A DNA stretch of 34,173 bases from JALHUB01 sp050010555. Lineage in GTDB: Bacteria > Chloroflexota > Dehalococcoidia > DSTF01 > JALHUB01. The DNA lies in the NCBI GenBank assembly GCA_050010555.1, contig JBEKKV010000022.1, positions 1-34,173 on the forward strand, given 5' to 3'. A program made the translations under genes and the position numbers. Below are positions 8,997 through 17,309 of the stretch, in pieces; the stretch's first letter is position 1; every line of letters starts with the position of its first letter. The notes below the pieces were generated by a model. It was not told the DNA's origin. It ran no database searches and saw nothing but the letters and a program-made list of their open reading frames with translations.

Positions 8997-9938
8997 ATGC
9001 GCGCGGCCGTTACTGGTGGCTCCGGCTTTATCGGCTCCCACGTCATCGACGCCCTGATCGCCGCCGGCCACGATGTCGTCTCGCTCGACCCCCGGCGGCC
9101 GCACCGTCCCGACGCTGCCCACGCGCCCGCCGACATCCGCGATTTGCCGTCGCTCATCGAGGCGACCGCCGGCTGCAACGTCATCTTCCATCTCGCCGCC
9201 GTCGCCGACGTGAACGACGTCGCCCGCGACCCCGTCGGCGCGATAGAGCTGAACGTCGGCGGCACCGCGAACGTCCTCGAAGCCGCGCGACGGAACGGCG
9301 TGAAGCGCGTCGTCCTGGCGAGCACGGTCTGGGTCTACTCCTCGGCCGCGGCGCCCGAAAACGCTGTCGTCGACGAAGCGACGCCTTTCGCCGTCGACGC
9401 CAACCGCCACGTCTACACGTCGTCGAAGCTGGCGGCGGAGATGCTCTGCCACGACTGCTGGAACGCCTACCAGGTGCCGTTCACCGTCCTGCGCTACGGA
9501 ATTCCCTATGGCCCTCGAATGCGCCCCGCGCTCGTCATCCCGATCTTTGTGCGCAAGGCGCTGGCCGGCGAAGCTCTGACGGTCGCCGGCGACGGCAGCC
9601 AGCACCGCAAGTTCGTCTACGTCGAGGACCTGGCGCGTGCCCATGTCCTCGCCCTCGACGAGAAGGCCGCGAACCAGACCTACAACGTCGACGGCACCGA
9701 GAAGATAACCATCTTGCAGATCGCCGAGACGGTCCTGCACTTGACCGGCTCCGAGCGGCCCATCGAGTTCATGCCCGCCCGCGGCGGCGACTACGCTGGT
9801 AGGGAGGTATCGAGCGAAAAGGCCCGCCGCGAGCTTGGCTGGCAGCCGGAGATAAACTTCGAGGAGGGCATGCGGCGGACCGTGCCCTGGATCATCGATA
9901 GTCTTGCCGAAGGGGCAGAGCTCTCCGCCCGAAGCTGA
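8997..9938 (+). CDS. NAD-dependent epimerase/dehydratase (sugar nucleotide SDR)
   Basis: Extended short-chain dehydrogenase of 313 residues acting on a nucleotide sugar. Seen: the Rossmann motif 'VTGGSGFIGSHV' (GxxGxxG, residues 7-13), 'HLAAVADVNDV', the active-site 'YTSSK' (YxxxK), 'LRYGIPYGPRMR' and 'KFVYVEDLARAHVLALD'. It most resembles UDP-glucose 4-epimerase or dTDP-glucose dehydratase relatives; the exact reaction is open. The start ATG is at 8997, one base after the TAA of the aminotransferase. Its TGA overlaps the ATG of the glycosyltransferase by one base. The tight spacing and shared substrate class place it in the same nucleotide-sugar pathway. Confidence 0.93.
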   Translation: MRAAVTGGSGFIGSHVIDALIAAGHDVVSLDPRRPHRPDAAHAPADIRDLPSLIEATAGCNVIFHLAAVADVNDVARDPVGAIELNVGGTANVLEAARRNGVKRVVLASTVWVYSSAAAPENAVVDEATPFAVDANRHVYTSSKLAAEMLCHDCWNAYQVPFTVLRYGIPYGPRMRPALVIPIFVRKALAGEALTVAGDGSQHRKFVYVEDLARAHVLALDEKAANQTYNVDGTEKITILQIAETVLHLTGSERPIEFMPARGGDYAGREVSSEKARRELGWQPEINFEEGMRRTVPWIIDSLAEGAELSARS

Positions 9939-12004
9939 TGAGAGACGTCGCCGTCTCCGAGACCGCGCTCCCCGAAGGGATGCGGCAGCCGCGTCTCATT
10001 GCGGTCATGCCCGCCTATAACGAAGAAGCCACCATAACCTCCGTCCTCGACCGCCTGGAACCCCTTGTCGACGAAATCCTCGTCGTCGACGACGGCTCCA
10101 GCGACCACACCCGCGAGATCGTCTTCAACTGGACTCGAACGCGCGAAAACGCCCACGCCGTTTTCCTCAAAGAGAACCAGGGCATGTCCGAGGCCTACTA
10201 CGTCGCGTTCCGACGCCTCGGGCAGCGGCTGGCGGCCGGCGAACTGCGTGCCGACGACGTGGTCCTGACAATCGACGCCGACGGCCAGCACGAGCCCGCG
10301 GAGATCGAAGCGCTCCTCATCCGACTCGACGAGGGCTTCGACGCTGTCATCGCCCGCCGCGACCTCTCCACCTACACCCGCTACAAGCGATTGGGCAACT
10401 GGCTCATGTCGCTCTGGGCCTCGGCGTGGGCCGGCAAGCGGCTCTACGACGTCGAATCCGGCTTCCGAGTGTTTCGCCTCGGCGCCCTCCTGGCGGCGCT
10501 GGAGTACTATCGCGGCTACAAGTACAGCGAGACCGTCGAGGTAGCCGTCATACTGCCGCGCCTCGGCTACCGCGTCGCCAACGACGTGCTCGTGCCCGTG
10601 CCGCTGTTCCGCTCCCGCACCCGCATCAAAGACCTCGCCATCGACATCGCGGCCATCCCATGGGCTTGGTGGCGCCTCATGGCTTGGCGCACCCTGCCGA
10701 AGGACATGCCGCGCTGGTCCTACGTCGTCACGTTGTTCGCGCCGCTCGCCCTGCTCTTCATGACGGGCGATCTGCTGATCAACCGTATCTTCCTCGGCGA
10801 CGACTCCGTCCATAACTACGCGCACGTCTGGTACATCAGCGACCAGATCTTCAACCACGCCCGACTGCCGCTGCACATCGCCCTGCTCGACGGCGGGCGC
10901 GCGGTTACCTTCCCTTACGGTTTCGTGCCCTTCCTGGCCGGCGCCGTCGGCTTCCGCATCTTCGGCGACTGGGCGGTCACGGCGATGATGGCCGTCGCCG
11001 TGCTCGGCACGGTTTGGGCGGTGGGCAAGGCCCATCCGATCATGCGAAACCCGTGGTTCATGCTCCTCTTCGTCTTGAACCCCTTCCTCATCGACGCCGT
11101 CTATACGTTCCAGTTCGCGACGCTCTGGAGCGCGCTCTTCTTCTTCCTGTTCATGTGGTCGATGGACCAGCGACGCCACCTGCTGTCGGCCCTTTTCTTC
11201 TGGCTGACAATCAGCACTCATCCGATAATGGGCGCATTCGCCGTCGGCGGCTACGTGCTCTGGTACCTCATCATCGACCGGGCGAAGCTGCGACCCCTGG
11301 TGCTCATGTCCGTTCCGGTTGGCCTCGCGCTCATCCCCATCTTCTGGATGACGCTGCAGACGCCCTCCGTCGGCGAGAACTCCCTCAAGACGGTCACGCT
11401 CTCCGTCATGGACGTCCTCCCCCGTCGCGGCACGATATTCTGGGCGCCGTTCCTCTTCGCCACTTTCGCGCCGTTGCTCCGCAGCTATTTCCGGCCGACG
11501 ATGCTGGTTTTCGCCGCCTCCATCGCTCTTGTCGTCATGATAGCGACCGGCCCGCTGCGCATCAGCTACGGCAGCTATTATGGCGCCCTTCACTTCAGCG
11601 ACGACATCTACGCTGCTTACTTCCAGTCGCCGCAGTTCCATCCCGGCGCGACTTATCGTGTCGTCGAGCCGAACGGCCGCGAGGATGGCATGTACTACTT
11701 CATCCGGCATGGCGCCGTGCTCTCCAACGAGTTCTTCAGCGAGAGCGAATTCTTCCATAGCTTCCCCAAGAACGCGTACCCCTGCTTCCTCTCCTTCAGA
11801 AGAGTCGACTACGTGGTGATGGAGAGGGCCTACATGGCCAACTCACCCTCGAACGAGCAAAGCCTTCTCCAGGGCTACGTCGCGTCCGGCCAGGCGCAGG
11901 TGGCCTATGTCGATCCGGAAGGGAAGTTCACCGTCTACGACGTCCGGCCTTTCGTCGCGGCTCAGCCGAAGCCGTCCAGCCTCGATCAGTGCGGGATGTG
12001 GTGA
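9938..12004 (+). CDS. Family 2 glycosyltransferase fused to a multi-pass membrane domain
   Basis: Protein of 688 residues with two parts. Residues about 15-245 are a GT-A fold glycosyltransferase of family 2, DPM1/ArnC-like: 'VMPAYNEEATI', 'EILVVDDGSSDHT', the metal-binding 'TIDADGQHEP', and 'YDVESGFRVFR'. From about residue 260 follow roughly nine to ten hydrophobic segments up to about 545, then a soluble C-terminal domain of some 140 residues with no family I recognise. The membrane part resembles large polytopic glycosyltransferase or PTPS-related membrane proteins, which is only an inference. A lipid-phosphate-sugar synthase fused to its own membrane transferase or anchor would fit. It overlaps the epimerase start by one base, and the MFS gene follows after one base. 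Confidence 0.88.
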   Translation: MRDVAVSETALPEGMRQPRLIAVMPAYNEEATITSVLDRLEPLVDEILVVDDGSSDHTREIVFNWTRTRENAHAVFLKENQGMSEAYYVAFRRLGQRLAAGELRADDVVLTIDADGQHEPAEIEALLIRLDEGFDAVIARRDLSTYTRYKRLGNWLMSLWASAWAGKRLYDVESGFRVFRLGALLAALEYYRGYKYSETVEVAVILPRLGYRVANDVLVPVPLFRSRTRIKDLAIDIAAIPWAWWRLMAWRTLPKDMPRWSYVVTLFAPLALLFMTGDLLINRIFLGDDSVHNYAHVWYISDQIFNHARLPLHIALLDGGRAVTFPYGFVPFLAGAVGFRIFGDWAVTAMMAVAVLGTVWAVGKAHPIMRNPWFMLLFVLNPFLIDAVYTFQFATLWSALFFFLFMWSMDQRRHLLSALFFWLTISTHPIMGAFAVGGYVLWYLIIDRAKLRPLVLMSVPVGLALIPIFWMTLQTPSVGENSLKTVTLSVMDVLPRRGTIFWAPFLFATFAPLLRSYFRPTMLVFAASIALVVMIATGPLRISYGSYYGALHFSDDIYAAYFQSPQFHPGATYRVVEPNGREDGMYYFIRHGAVLSNEFFSESEFFHSFPKNAYPCFLSFRRVDYVVMERAYMANSPSNEQSLLQGYVASGQAQVAYVDPEGKFTVYDVRPFVAAQPKPSSLDQCGMW

Positions 12005-12005
12005 G

Positions 12006-13274
12006 ATGAAAACGCTGAAGACGCTGCTCTTTGACTGGTGGCAGCTCGCGCGGTCGAGCCGGGCGCGGCCCTATCTGCTTATAACGCTCCTCGTCGACGG
12101 CGCCTTCGCCTTCGTCTTCCTCGTCGCCATCCAATCGTACCTGCCCGAACAGCATGGCGTCAGCGCCGCCTGGCCCGGCTACGCCCTGGCCGCCTATGGC
12201 GCCGCCAAGCTGGCCGCCCAGCTATTCGCCGGCCGCCTGATCGACCACGCCGGTCGCAAGCAGGGTCTTCTCTTTGGACTCATCCTTATTCTCGCCGGCC
12301 AGGCGCTGCTCCTGCCGGCCGCGTCGATGCCGTTCGCCGTCTTTCCGGCCGCCGCTGTCTACGGGACGGGCGCCGCTGTTCTCTGGCCCGCCCTCTTCGC
12401 CTTGGCCAGCGGCTCCTTCGACGAGTCGGAGCGCGCGCGCCTCACCTCGGCGATGATGCTGACCACCGGCCTCGCCCTGGCGGCGGGCCTTGGCCTCGGC
12501 TTCCTGCTGCCGCCCGGCTTCCCCTACGTCGCGGCTGCGGCGCTCGCGTTCGGCGTCATCGGCGTCGCCTTCGTCTTCGCGATGCGTAGTCGCCCCGAAC
12601 AAGCGAAGGCTGACGCGGCGACGGCCCCCGCGAAGGGTTCGTTGCGAACGGTCGCCCGCGACGTGCTGCAGCCGCAGCGACTGACCTTCTCGCTGATCGT
12701 CCTCCTCCAGGCGGTTGCCGCCGGCGCGCTGCTGGCCGTCTTCCGCTCCTATGGCCGCGACTTCCTCGGCGTATCGCTGCGCTCCGAGGCGCTGATCCTG
12801 GGGCCGGGCGCGCTCACCGCAGCGGCCTCCGTTGCCGTCGGCGGCGTGCTCGCGGATCGGTTCGGGCGCGGACGCGTGCTGACCGCAGGCTATCTCGTCG
12901 CCGCGCCGGCCTTCCTCGTCCTTGCCAGCGCAAAGACGCCCGCCGTCGTGGCCGTCGTTGCGATGGTTGCCGGCCTGGGGCTCGGCGTCGCCCTCCCTTC
13001 GATAACCGCCACCTCGATGGACCTGTCACACAAGGCTGGTCAGGGCACCCTGCTCTCCTGGTTCATGGCCGTCGAGGGACTCGGGCATGCCATCGGCCCG
13101 GCGCTCGGCGGCTACGTGTCTGACGCTGGCGACGTCGAGGCAGTGCTTCGCCTGGCGGGCGCCCTTTTCGCCCTGCTGGCGCTGGCGGCGCTGGCTCTCT
13201 CGCTGGCGCTTGCGCCGCGGCGGGCCGGCGCGCCGCAGGAAGTGGAGCGAGTCCTTGCGGAGGACGGTCTGTGA
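12006..13274 (+). CDS. Major facilitator superfamily transporter
   Basis: Polytopic inner-membrane carrier of 422 residues with about 12 hydrophobic segments arranged six plus six around a central loop (near 200-215). MFS signature loops are 'AGRLIDHAGRKQG' between helices 2 and 3 and the equivalent 'GGVLADRFGRGRVL' in the second half. It is proton- or substrate-driven by family rule; the cargo is unknown. The ATG at 12006 follows the glycosyltransferase stop by one base, so an upstream in-frame extension that overlaps the previous gene is rejected. Its TGA is directly followed by the ATG of the deacetylase. Within this operon, export or import of a sugar or glycoconjugate precursor is a reasonable guess. 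Confidence 0.93.
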   Translation: MKTLKTLLFDWWQLARSSRARPYLLITLLVDGAFAFVFLVAIQSYLPEQHGVSAAWPGYALAAYGAAKLAAQLFAGRLIDHAGRKQGLLFGLILILAGQALLLPAASMPFAVFPAAAVYGTGAAVLWPALFALASGSFDESERARLTSAMMLTTGLALAAGLGLGFLLPPGFPYVAAAALAFGVIGVAFVFAMRSRPEQAKADAATAPAKGSLRTVARDVLQPQRLTFSLIVLLQAVAAGALLAVFRSYGRDFLGVSLRSEALILGPGALTAAASVAVGGVLADRFGRGRVLTAGYLVAAPAFLVLASAKTPAVVAVVAMVAGLGLGVALPSITATSMDLSHKAGQGTLLSWFMAVEGLGHAIGPALGGYVSDAGDVEAVLRLAGALFALLALAALALSLALAPRRAGAPQEVERVLAEDGL

Positions 13275-14036
13275 ATGAGAGCGATGCTTTGGAAAGTCGG
13301 CCTGCCGCTGGTTCTCGTCGTCGGACTTGCCGTCCTGTCCTACTACTGGGCCATCTCCCCGTCGTCGCAGGTCTACGGGTCGATAACGACGCACGGTCCG
13401 CGACAGGAAAAGCTGGTCGCCCTCACGTTCGACGACGGCCCGAATCCGCCCTGGACGAACCAGATCCTCGACGTGCTGGCGCAGTACGACGTCAAAGCGA
13501 CCTTCTTCGTCGTCGGCGCCAACGCCGATGCCACGCCCGACGTGGTGCGAACGGAAGTGCAGGAGGGGCATCTCGTGGGTAACCACTCGTACGAGCACCG
13601 CAAGCGTGACGCCCTCCTTGAGCTGCGCTACGGTGAGCTGTCCAAAGCTGAGACGGCCATCGCGAAGGCGGCCGGCGTCTGTCCGGCGCTGTTCCGTCCG
13701 CCGAACGGCTTCCACACGCCCTGGCAGTTGCATGCCGTCGCGTCGAAGGGGATGCGCGCGGTCGATTGGGATGTGCAGCCCGCCGACTGGGAGAACCCGG
13801 CGCCGGAGACCATCGTCAAGCGCGTCCTCGACGGCGTGAAACCCGGCTCCATCGTCCTCCTCCACGATGGCAACGACACGAACCAGGACGTCGACCGTTC
13901 AGCGACTCTCCAGGCCTTGCCCGGCATCATCCAGGGGCTCCGCGACGAAGGCTACACCTTCGTCCGCCTCGATCAGCTCCTTTCCGTCCAGCCTTATCTT
14001 TCCCAGTGTCCAGAAGCGGAGGTCAGCACGCCATGA
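13275..14036 (+). CDS. Polysaccharide deacetylase (NodB domain), membrane-anchored
   Basis: Carbohydrate esterase 4 protein of 253 residues. A hydrophobic N-terminal segment (about 5-25) is a signal anchor, placing the enzyme outside the membrane. NodB motifs in order: 'TFDDGP' (catalytic base and metal Asp), 'GNHSYEH' (the two metal His), 'RPPNGFH', 'DWDVQPADW' and 'IVLLHDG' (catalytic His). All metal ligands of the family (Asp-His-His) are present, so it should be active in removing N- or O-acetyl groups from a polymer or peptidoglycan. It begins immediately after the MFS stop, and the next gene starts inside its end (ATGA overlap at 14033-14036). This suggests that it modifies the polymer made by the operon. 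Confidence 0.95.
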   Translation: MRAMLWKVGLPLVLVVGLAVLSYYWAISPSSQVYGSITTHGPRQEKLVALTFDDGPNPPWTNQILDVLAQYDVKATFFVVGANADATPDVVRTEVQEGHLVGNHSYEHRKRDALLELRYGELSKAETAIAKAAGVCPALFRPPNGFHTPWQLHAVASKGMRAVDWDVQPADWENPAPETIVKRVLDGVKPGSIVLLHDGNDTNQDVDRSATLQALPGIIQGLRDEGYTFVRLDQLLSVQPYLSQCPEAEVSTP

Positions 14037-15004
14037 ACAGAAGGCAATTCAGCCACGAGCCACAGAGCGTCCTGGTCACCGGTGGCGCCGGCTTCATCGG
14101 CTCCAATATCGCCACCGCCCTTCTCGCCTCCGGCCGCCGCGTTGAGGTGCTGGACAACCTGAGCGTCGGCAATCCGGCTCGCGTTCCCGCCGGCGCCCGC
14201 TTCCACCTCGGCGACGTGCGCTCCGAATCGGACCTGCGGCGCGTCTTTGGCCGGAACCAGTTCGACGCCGTAGTCCACTGCGCTGCCCAGACAAGCGTAG
14301 AGCGCTCCATGAAAGAGCCGCGCCTGGACCGCGAGATAAACATCCTTGGCACGAAGCGCCTTGCGAGCGCAGCGGAGGCGTCGGGTGTGAGGCAGATCGT
14401 CTTCGCCTCCTCCGGCGGCGCCATCTACGGCGAATCGACTGCTGCCGCAACCGAAGAGACGCCACCTGCCCCGCGCAGCTTCTACGGGCGCCACAAGCAT
14501 GAGGCGGAACGCCTTCTCCTCTCCGGCGGCATCCCCTGTGCCGTCCTTCGCCTGTCAAACGTCTATGGCCCCGGCCAGCGCTCCGACGCGGAGGGCGGCG
14601 TCGTCGCCATCTTTCGCGAGAGGCTTGCCGCCGGCGCGCCGCTGGACGTGCATGGGGGCGGCAGCCAGGTGCGCGACTTCGTCCACGTCGCCGACGTTGT
14701 GAAGGCGGCTATCCTGGCGCTGGAACACGGCCTGACCGGCGTCTGGAACGTCGCCGGCGGCCGGGCAACGAGCATCATCGGCCTCGTCGAGGAACTGGCC
14801 GCGCTGACGGGCCGAGCCGCTGGCCTGAACCATCTGCCGCGTCGCGCCGGCGACGTCGATTGCTCACTCATCGACTCGACGAAGCTTCAGGCGACCGGCT
14901 GGGGCCCGCCGCTGTCGCTCGCCGAGGGGCTCCGCCTGATGCTGGCAGATTCTGGCGTTGCCGTCGGGACCGAAATCGCCAGCACGACCCTCCAGCCTGC
15001 CTAG
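14033..15004 (+). CDS. NAD-dependent epimerase, GalE-like
   Basis: Second extended SDR of the operon, 323 residues. Seen: 'VLVTGGAGFIGSNIA' (GxxGxxG near residue 17), 'VLDNLSVG' as in UDP-glucose 4-epimerases, 'VVHCAAQTSVERSM', 'FASSGGAIYGES', the catalytic 'YGRHK' (YxxxK), 'LRLSNVYGPGQ' and 'RDFVHVADVVKAAILALE'. The 'DNLSVG' and 'AAQTSVERS' strings favour UDP-hexose 4-epimerase over dehydratase. It starts with an ATGA overlap with the deacetylase and is the last gene of the operon before tRNA-Ser. No terminator with a T-run is seen between its stop and the tRNA promoter. Confidence 0.93.
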   Translation: MNRRQFSHEPQSVLVTGGAGFIGSNIATALLASGRRVEVLDNLSVGNPARVPAGARFHLGDVRSESDLRRVFGRNQFDAVVHCAAQTSVERSMKEPRLDREINILGTKRLASAAEASGVRQIVFASSGGAIYGESTAAATEETPPAPRSFYGRHKHEAERLLLSGGIPCAVLRLSNVYGPGQRSDAEGGVVAIFRERLAAGAPLDVHGGGSQVRDFVHVADVVKAAILALEHGLTGVWNVAGGRATSIIGLVEELAALTGRAAGLNHLPRRAGDVDCSLIDSTKLQATGWGPPLSLAEGLRLMLADSGVAVGTEIASTTLQPA

Positions 15005-15037
15005 TCGCTAGCTCTGACTGCAGGCGCGGCCTTCAGC

Positions 15038-15066
15038 TTGAAAGGCGCGCCGCCCCATGCTAACAT
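15038..15066 (+). promoter_or_regulatory. Promoter of tRNA-Ser(GCU)
   Basis: TTGAAA (15038-15043), a 17-base spacer and TAACAT (15061-15066) end 9 bases before the first base of the tRNA, the expected place for a tRNA promoter. Confidence 0.7.
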
Positions 15067-15075
15067 CGACTTCGC

Positions 15076-15167
15076 GGAGGGATCGCATAGTGGTCTAGTG
15101 CGGCCGCCTGCTAAGCGGTTACCCTGGGAAACTGGGGTCATGGGTTCGAATCCCATTCCCTCCGCCA
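15076..15167 (+). tRNA. tRNA-Ser (anticodon GCU)
   Basis: Class II tRNA of 92 bases with CCA encoded. The acceptor stem GGAGGGA pairs with TCCCTCC, followed by G73 and CCA (15165-15167). The anticodon loop CTGCTAA carries GCT at positions 34-36. A long variable arm follows, then the T-arm ATGGG-TTCGAAT-CCCAT. The long variable arm and G73 fit serine; it reads AGC/AGU codons. A promoter lies just upstream. The last 20 tRNA bases plus 3 bases recur 79 bases downstream at 15226-15248. Confidence 0.97.
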
Positions 15168-15248
15168 GCCGGTCATCTGTGGAAGACAGGGGTCGTGGGT
15201 TTCCGCCTCGGTGGACCCGTTCGGGCGAATCCCATTCCCTCCGCCAGC
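15147..15248 (+). repeat. Direct repeat of the tRNA-Ser(GCU) 3' end
   Basis: Bases 15147-15169 (T-loop to CCA plus two) are repeated exactly at 15226-15248, with a 79-base period. Weaker similarity extends upstream: GGGGTC-TGGGTT of the variable and T arms is echoed at 15189-15201. A 24-base GC-rich insert (15202-15225) then separates the two T-arm halves in the second copy. The insert can form two small hairpins (CCGC/GTGG and CCCG/CGGG). The second copy lacks acceptor 5', D and anticodon arms, so it is not a tRNA gene. Confidence 0.9.
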
Positions 15249-15257
15249 ACTCAGACC

Positions 15258-15282
15258 GCCCGCCTCTGGCGGGTATCTTTTT
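15258..15282 (+). terminator. Intrinsic terminator after tRNA-Ser(GCU)
   Basis: Stem CCCGCC (15259-15264), loop TCT, stem GGCGGG (15268-15273), then TATCTTTTT (15274-15282). It lies downstream of both tRNA 3'-end copies, so the primary tRNA transcript should include the repeat. Confidence 0.8.
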
Positions 15283-15293
15283 CAGGAACCGAC

Positions 15294-16580
15294 ATGCGCT
15301 ATCACATCTGGACCTTCGGCTGTCAGATGAACAAGGCCGACTCCGCCAAGCTCGCCGCCGGCCTCGACCGTCTTGGCCACGAGGTCGCGGTTTCGCCCGA
15401 GGACGCCGACTTGCTCGTCGTCAACACCTGCGCCGTCCGCGAGCACGCCGAGCAGCGCGCCGCGAACAGGCTCGTTGAGGCGAAGCGATTGAAGGCGAAG
15501 AACACCGCCGTCAAGATCGTCCTCACCGGCTGCATGGTCGGGCCGCAACTGGACGACCTGCGACGCCGCTTCCCCTATGTCGACGCCTTCGCCATGCCGC
15601 AGGCCTTCGCCGACATCGCCGCCGCCGGCATCGACGGTCTGCCGGAGGGATGCGCGCCGTCGCAGTTCTGGGACGGCGTCTTTCCCTTCGCCGGCGGCCC
15701 CACCGCCTTTGTGCCCGTCGTCTACGGCTGCAACAAGTTCTGCACCTACTGCATCGTCCCCTATCGCCGCGGTCGCGAGCGCAGCCGTTCGATTGAAGAA
15801 GTCCGCGCCGAAGGGCGCCACCTGGTCGACGGCGGCGTCCGCGAGGTGACGCTCCTGGGGCAGTCAGTCGAGGCGTACGGCCGCGACCTGCCGGATTCGC
15901 CCGACCTCGCCGACCTCATGCGCGACCTCCACGCCGTCGAAGGGCTGATGCGCATCCGCTTCCTGACCTCCTACCCAACCGACATCACGGACCGCATCGT
16001 CGACGCCGTTGCTGGCCTGCCGAAGGTCTGTGAATCCTTCAGCCTCCCGCTCCAGTCCGGCGACGACGCTATCCTCACCCGCATGCGACGCGGCTACACC
16101 GCTGACGAGTACGAGGCTGTCGTCGATCGCATCCGGCGGCGCATTCCCGACGCCTCGATCTCCACTGACGTCATCGTCGGCTTCTGCGGCGAGAGCGATG
16201 CCCAGTTCCAGCGCACCTACGACCTGCTGGACCGCCTGCGCTTCGATAAGGTGCACGTCGCTGCCTACTCGCCGCGGCCCGTTACCGTCGCCGCGCGCCG
16301 CCTGGAAGACGACGTTCCCGCCGCGACTAAGCATGCGCGACTCCAGGCCGTCGAGGCGTTGCAGCGGCGCATCGCCGGCGAGACCAACGCCGCGCTCGTC
16401 GGCCGCATCGAGGAGGTCCTCGTCGAAGCGGAGGACAAGGGGCGTTGGAGCGGCCGGACCCGCGGCGACAAGCTGGTGCACTTCGGCGGCGACTTCCACC
16501 CCGGCGACCTCGTGCGCGTGCGCATCGAGCGGGCCGGTCCGTGGTCGCTGTCCGGCAGCGTTTGCTCGGGGGTGGGCTGA
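15294..16580 (+). CDS. miaB: MiaB-like tRNA methylthiotransferase (radical SAM)
   Basis: Methylthiotransferase of 428 residues that adds a methylthio group to a modified adenosine, expected at A37 of tRNAs reading U-starting codons. Seen: the N-terminal UPF0004 domain with cluster Cys10 ('FGCQMN'), Cys46 ('NTCAVRE') and Cys80 ('TGCMVG'); the radical SAM motif Cys146-X3-Cys150-X2-Cys153 ('CNKFCTYC'); and a C-terminal TRAM domain (about 365-428). 'FGCQMNKADS' favours MiaB over MtaB or RimO. The start is ATG 15294, with AGGA at 15283-15286; a longer in-frame extension would run through the tRNA repeat and terminator. The next gene starts on the last base of its stop codon. Confidence 0.92.
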   Translation: MRYHIWTFGCQMNKADSAKLAAGLDRLGHEVAVSPEDADLLVVNTCAVREHAEQRAANRLVEAKRLKAKNTAVKIVLTGCMVGPQLDDLRRRFPYVDAFAMPQAFADIAAAGIDGLPEGCAPSQFWDGVFPFAGGPTAFVPVVYGCNKFCTYCIVPYRRGRERSRSIEEVRAEGRHLVDGGVREVTLLGQSVEAYGRDLPDSPDLADLMRDLHAVEGLMRIRFLTSYPTDITDRIVDAVAGLPKVCESFSLPLQSGDDAILTRMRRGYTADEYEAVVDRIRRRIPDASISTDVIVGFCGESDAQFQRTYDLLDRLRFDKVHVAAYSPRPVTVAARRLEDDVPAATKHARLQAVEALQRRIAGETNAALVGRIEEVLVEAEDKGRWSGRTRGDKLVHFGGDFHPGDLVRVRIERAGPWSLSGSVCSGVG

Positions 16581-17269
16581 TGGACAGGAAGCGCGAGGGG
16601 CCAACGTCGGCTCCCGCACTGACGCCAAAGCGAACGCCAATAGTCGCCGTCTTCGTCGTCATCTTCACCGTCGTCGAGAGCGACCTCAAGGTGCTGCTCA
16701 TCCGTCGCGGCGTGCCACCTTACGAGGGGCAATGGGCCATTCCGGGCGGTCGCCTGGAGGCTGGCGAGACGCTGGACGAGGCGGCGACACGCAAGCTGGT
16801 CGGAGAGACGGGCGTCCGCGACGTCTACCTGGAGCAGCTATACACCTTCGGCGACCTCGACCCCTCGGCGGAAGGCGGCGCCGTCGCCATCGGCTACTTC
16901 GCCCTCGTCGACCACGACAGCGTCAGCCTGCCCCGTCGCCAGGAGTGGCCGACCGCCTGGTTCCCGCTCAACGACCTGCCGCCGCTTGCCTTCGACAACG
17001 AATCGGTGCTCGACTACGCGCTCCGCCGCCTGCGCAGCAAGATGGAGTACACCAACGTCGCCTACAGCCTGCTGCCGCAGTACTTCACGCTCAGCCAGCT
17101 TCAGGCCGTCCACGAGTCGATCCTGGGGAAGGAAGTGGATAAGCGGAACTTCCGGAAACGGGTGCTCGCCCTGGGCATCGTGCAGCCGACCGGGCGAACG
17201 GTGGTGCTGGGCGCGCACCGGCCGGCGAAGCTCTACACCTTCTCGTCGCGCCAGCCGACGGCTATCTAG
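16580..17269 (+). CDS. NrtR-type Nudix-related transcriptional regulator
   Basis: Protein of 229 residues: an N-terminal Nudix domain (about 20-150) and a C-terminal winged helix (about 160-225, 'YTNVAYSLLPQYFTLSQLQAVHESIL' then 'DKRNFRKRVLALGIVQPTG'). This is the domain order of NrtR, which represses NAD-related or sugar genes and senses ADP-ribose. The Nudix box is degenerate: where GX5EX7REUXEEXGU is expected it has GX5E, then RK in place of RE and GE in place of EE. Hydrolysis is therefore doubtful, which agrees with a sensor role. ATG 16580 overlaps the miaB stop. No NAD biosynthesis gene lies nearby, so its target is not obvious from context. Confidence 0.87.
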   Translation: MDRKREGPTSAPALTPKRTPIVAVFVVIFTVVESDLKVLLIRRGVPPYEGQWAIPGGRLEAGETLDEAATRKLVGETGVRDVYLEQLYTFGDLDPSAEGGAVAIGYFALVDHDSVSLPRRQEWPTAWFPLNDLPPLAFDNESVLDYALRRLRSKMEYTNVAYSLLPQYFTLSQLQAVHESILGKEVDKRNFRKRVLALGIVQPTGRTVVLGAHRPAKLYTFSSRQPTAI

Positions 17270-17309
17270 CGAGCTACCGGTCCGCTCGCTGAAGAGCGAT
17301 GCAGCAGGC

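Noticed and set aside
9791..11758. Long minus-strand open frame of about 655 codons opposite the glycosyltransferase
   Set aside because: Low-complexity Glu/Val/Asp/Arg composition, no motif, no ribosome site; antisense shadow of the GC-rich glycosyltransferase gene.
15147..15248. An integrated element between two att-like copies of the tRNA 3' end
   Set aside because: Only 56 bases lie between the copies and there is no integrase gene; at most a scar is possible.
16580..17269. Ordinary house-cleaning Nudix hydrolase
   Set aside because: The Nudix box is degenerate and a typical NrtR winged helix follows, so a regulator is more likely.
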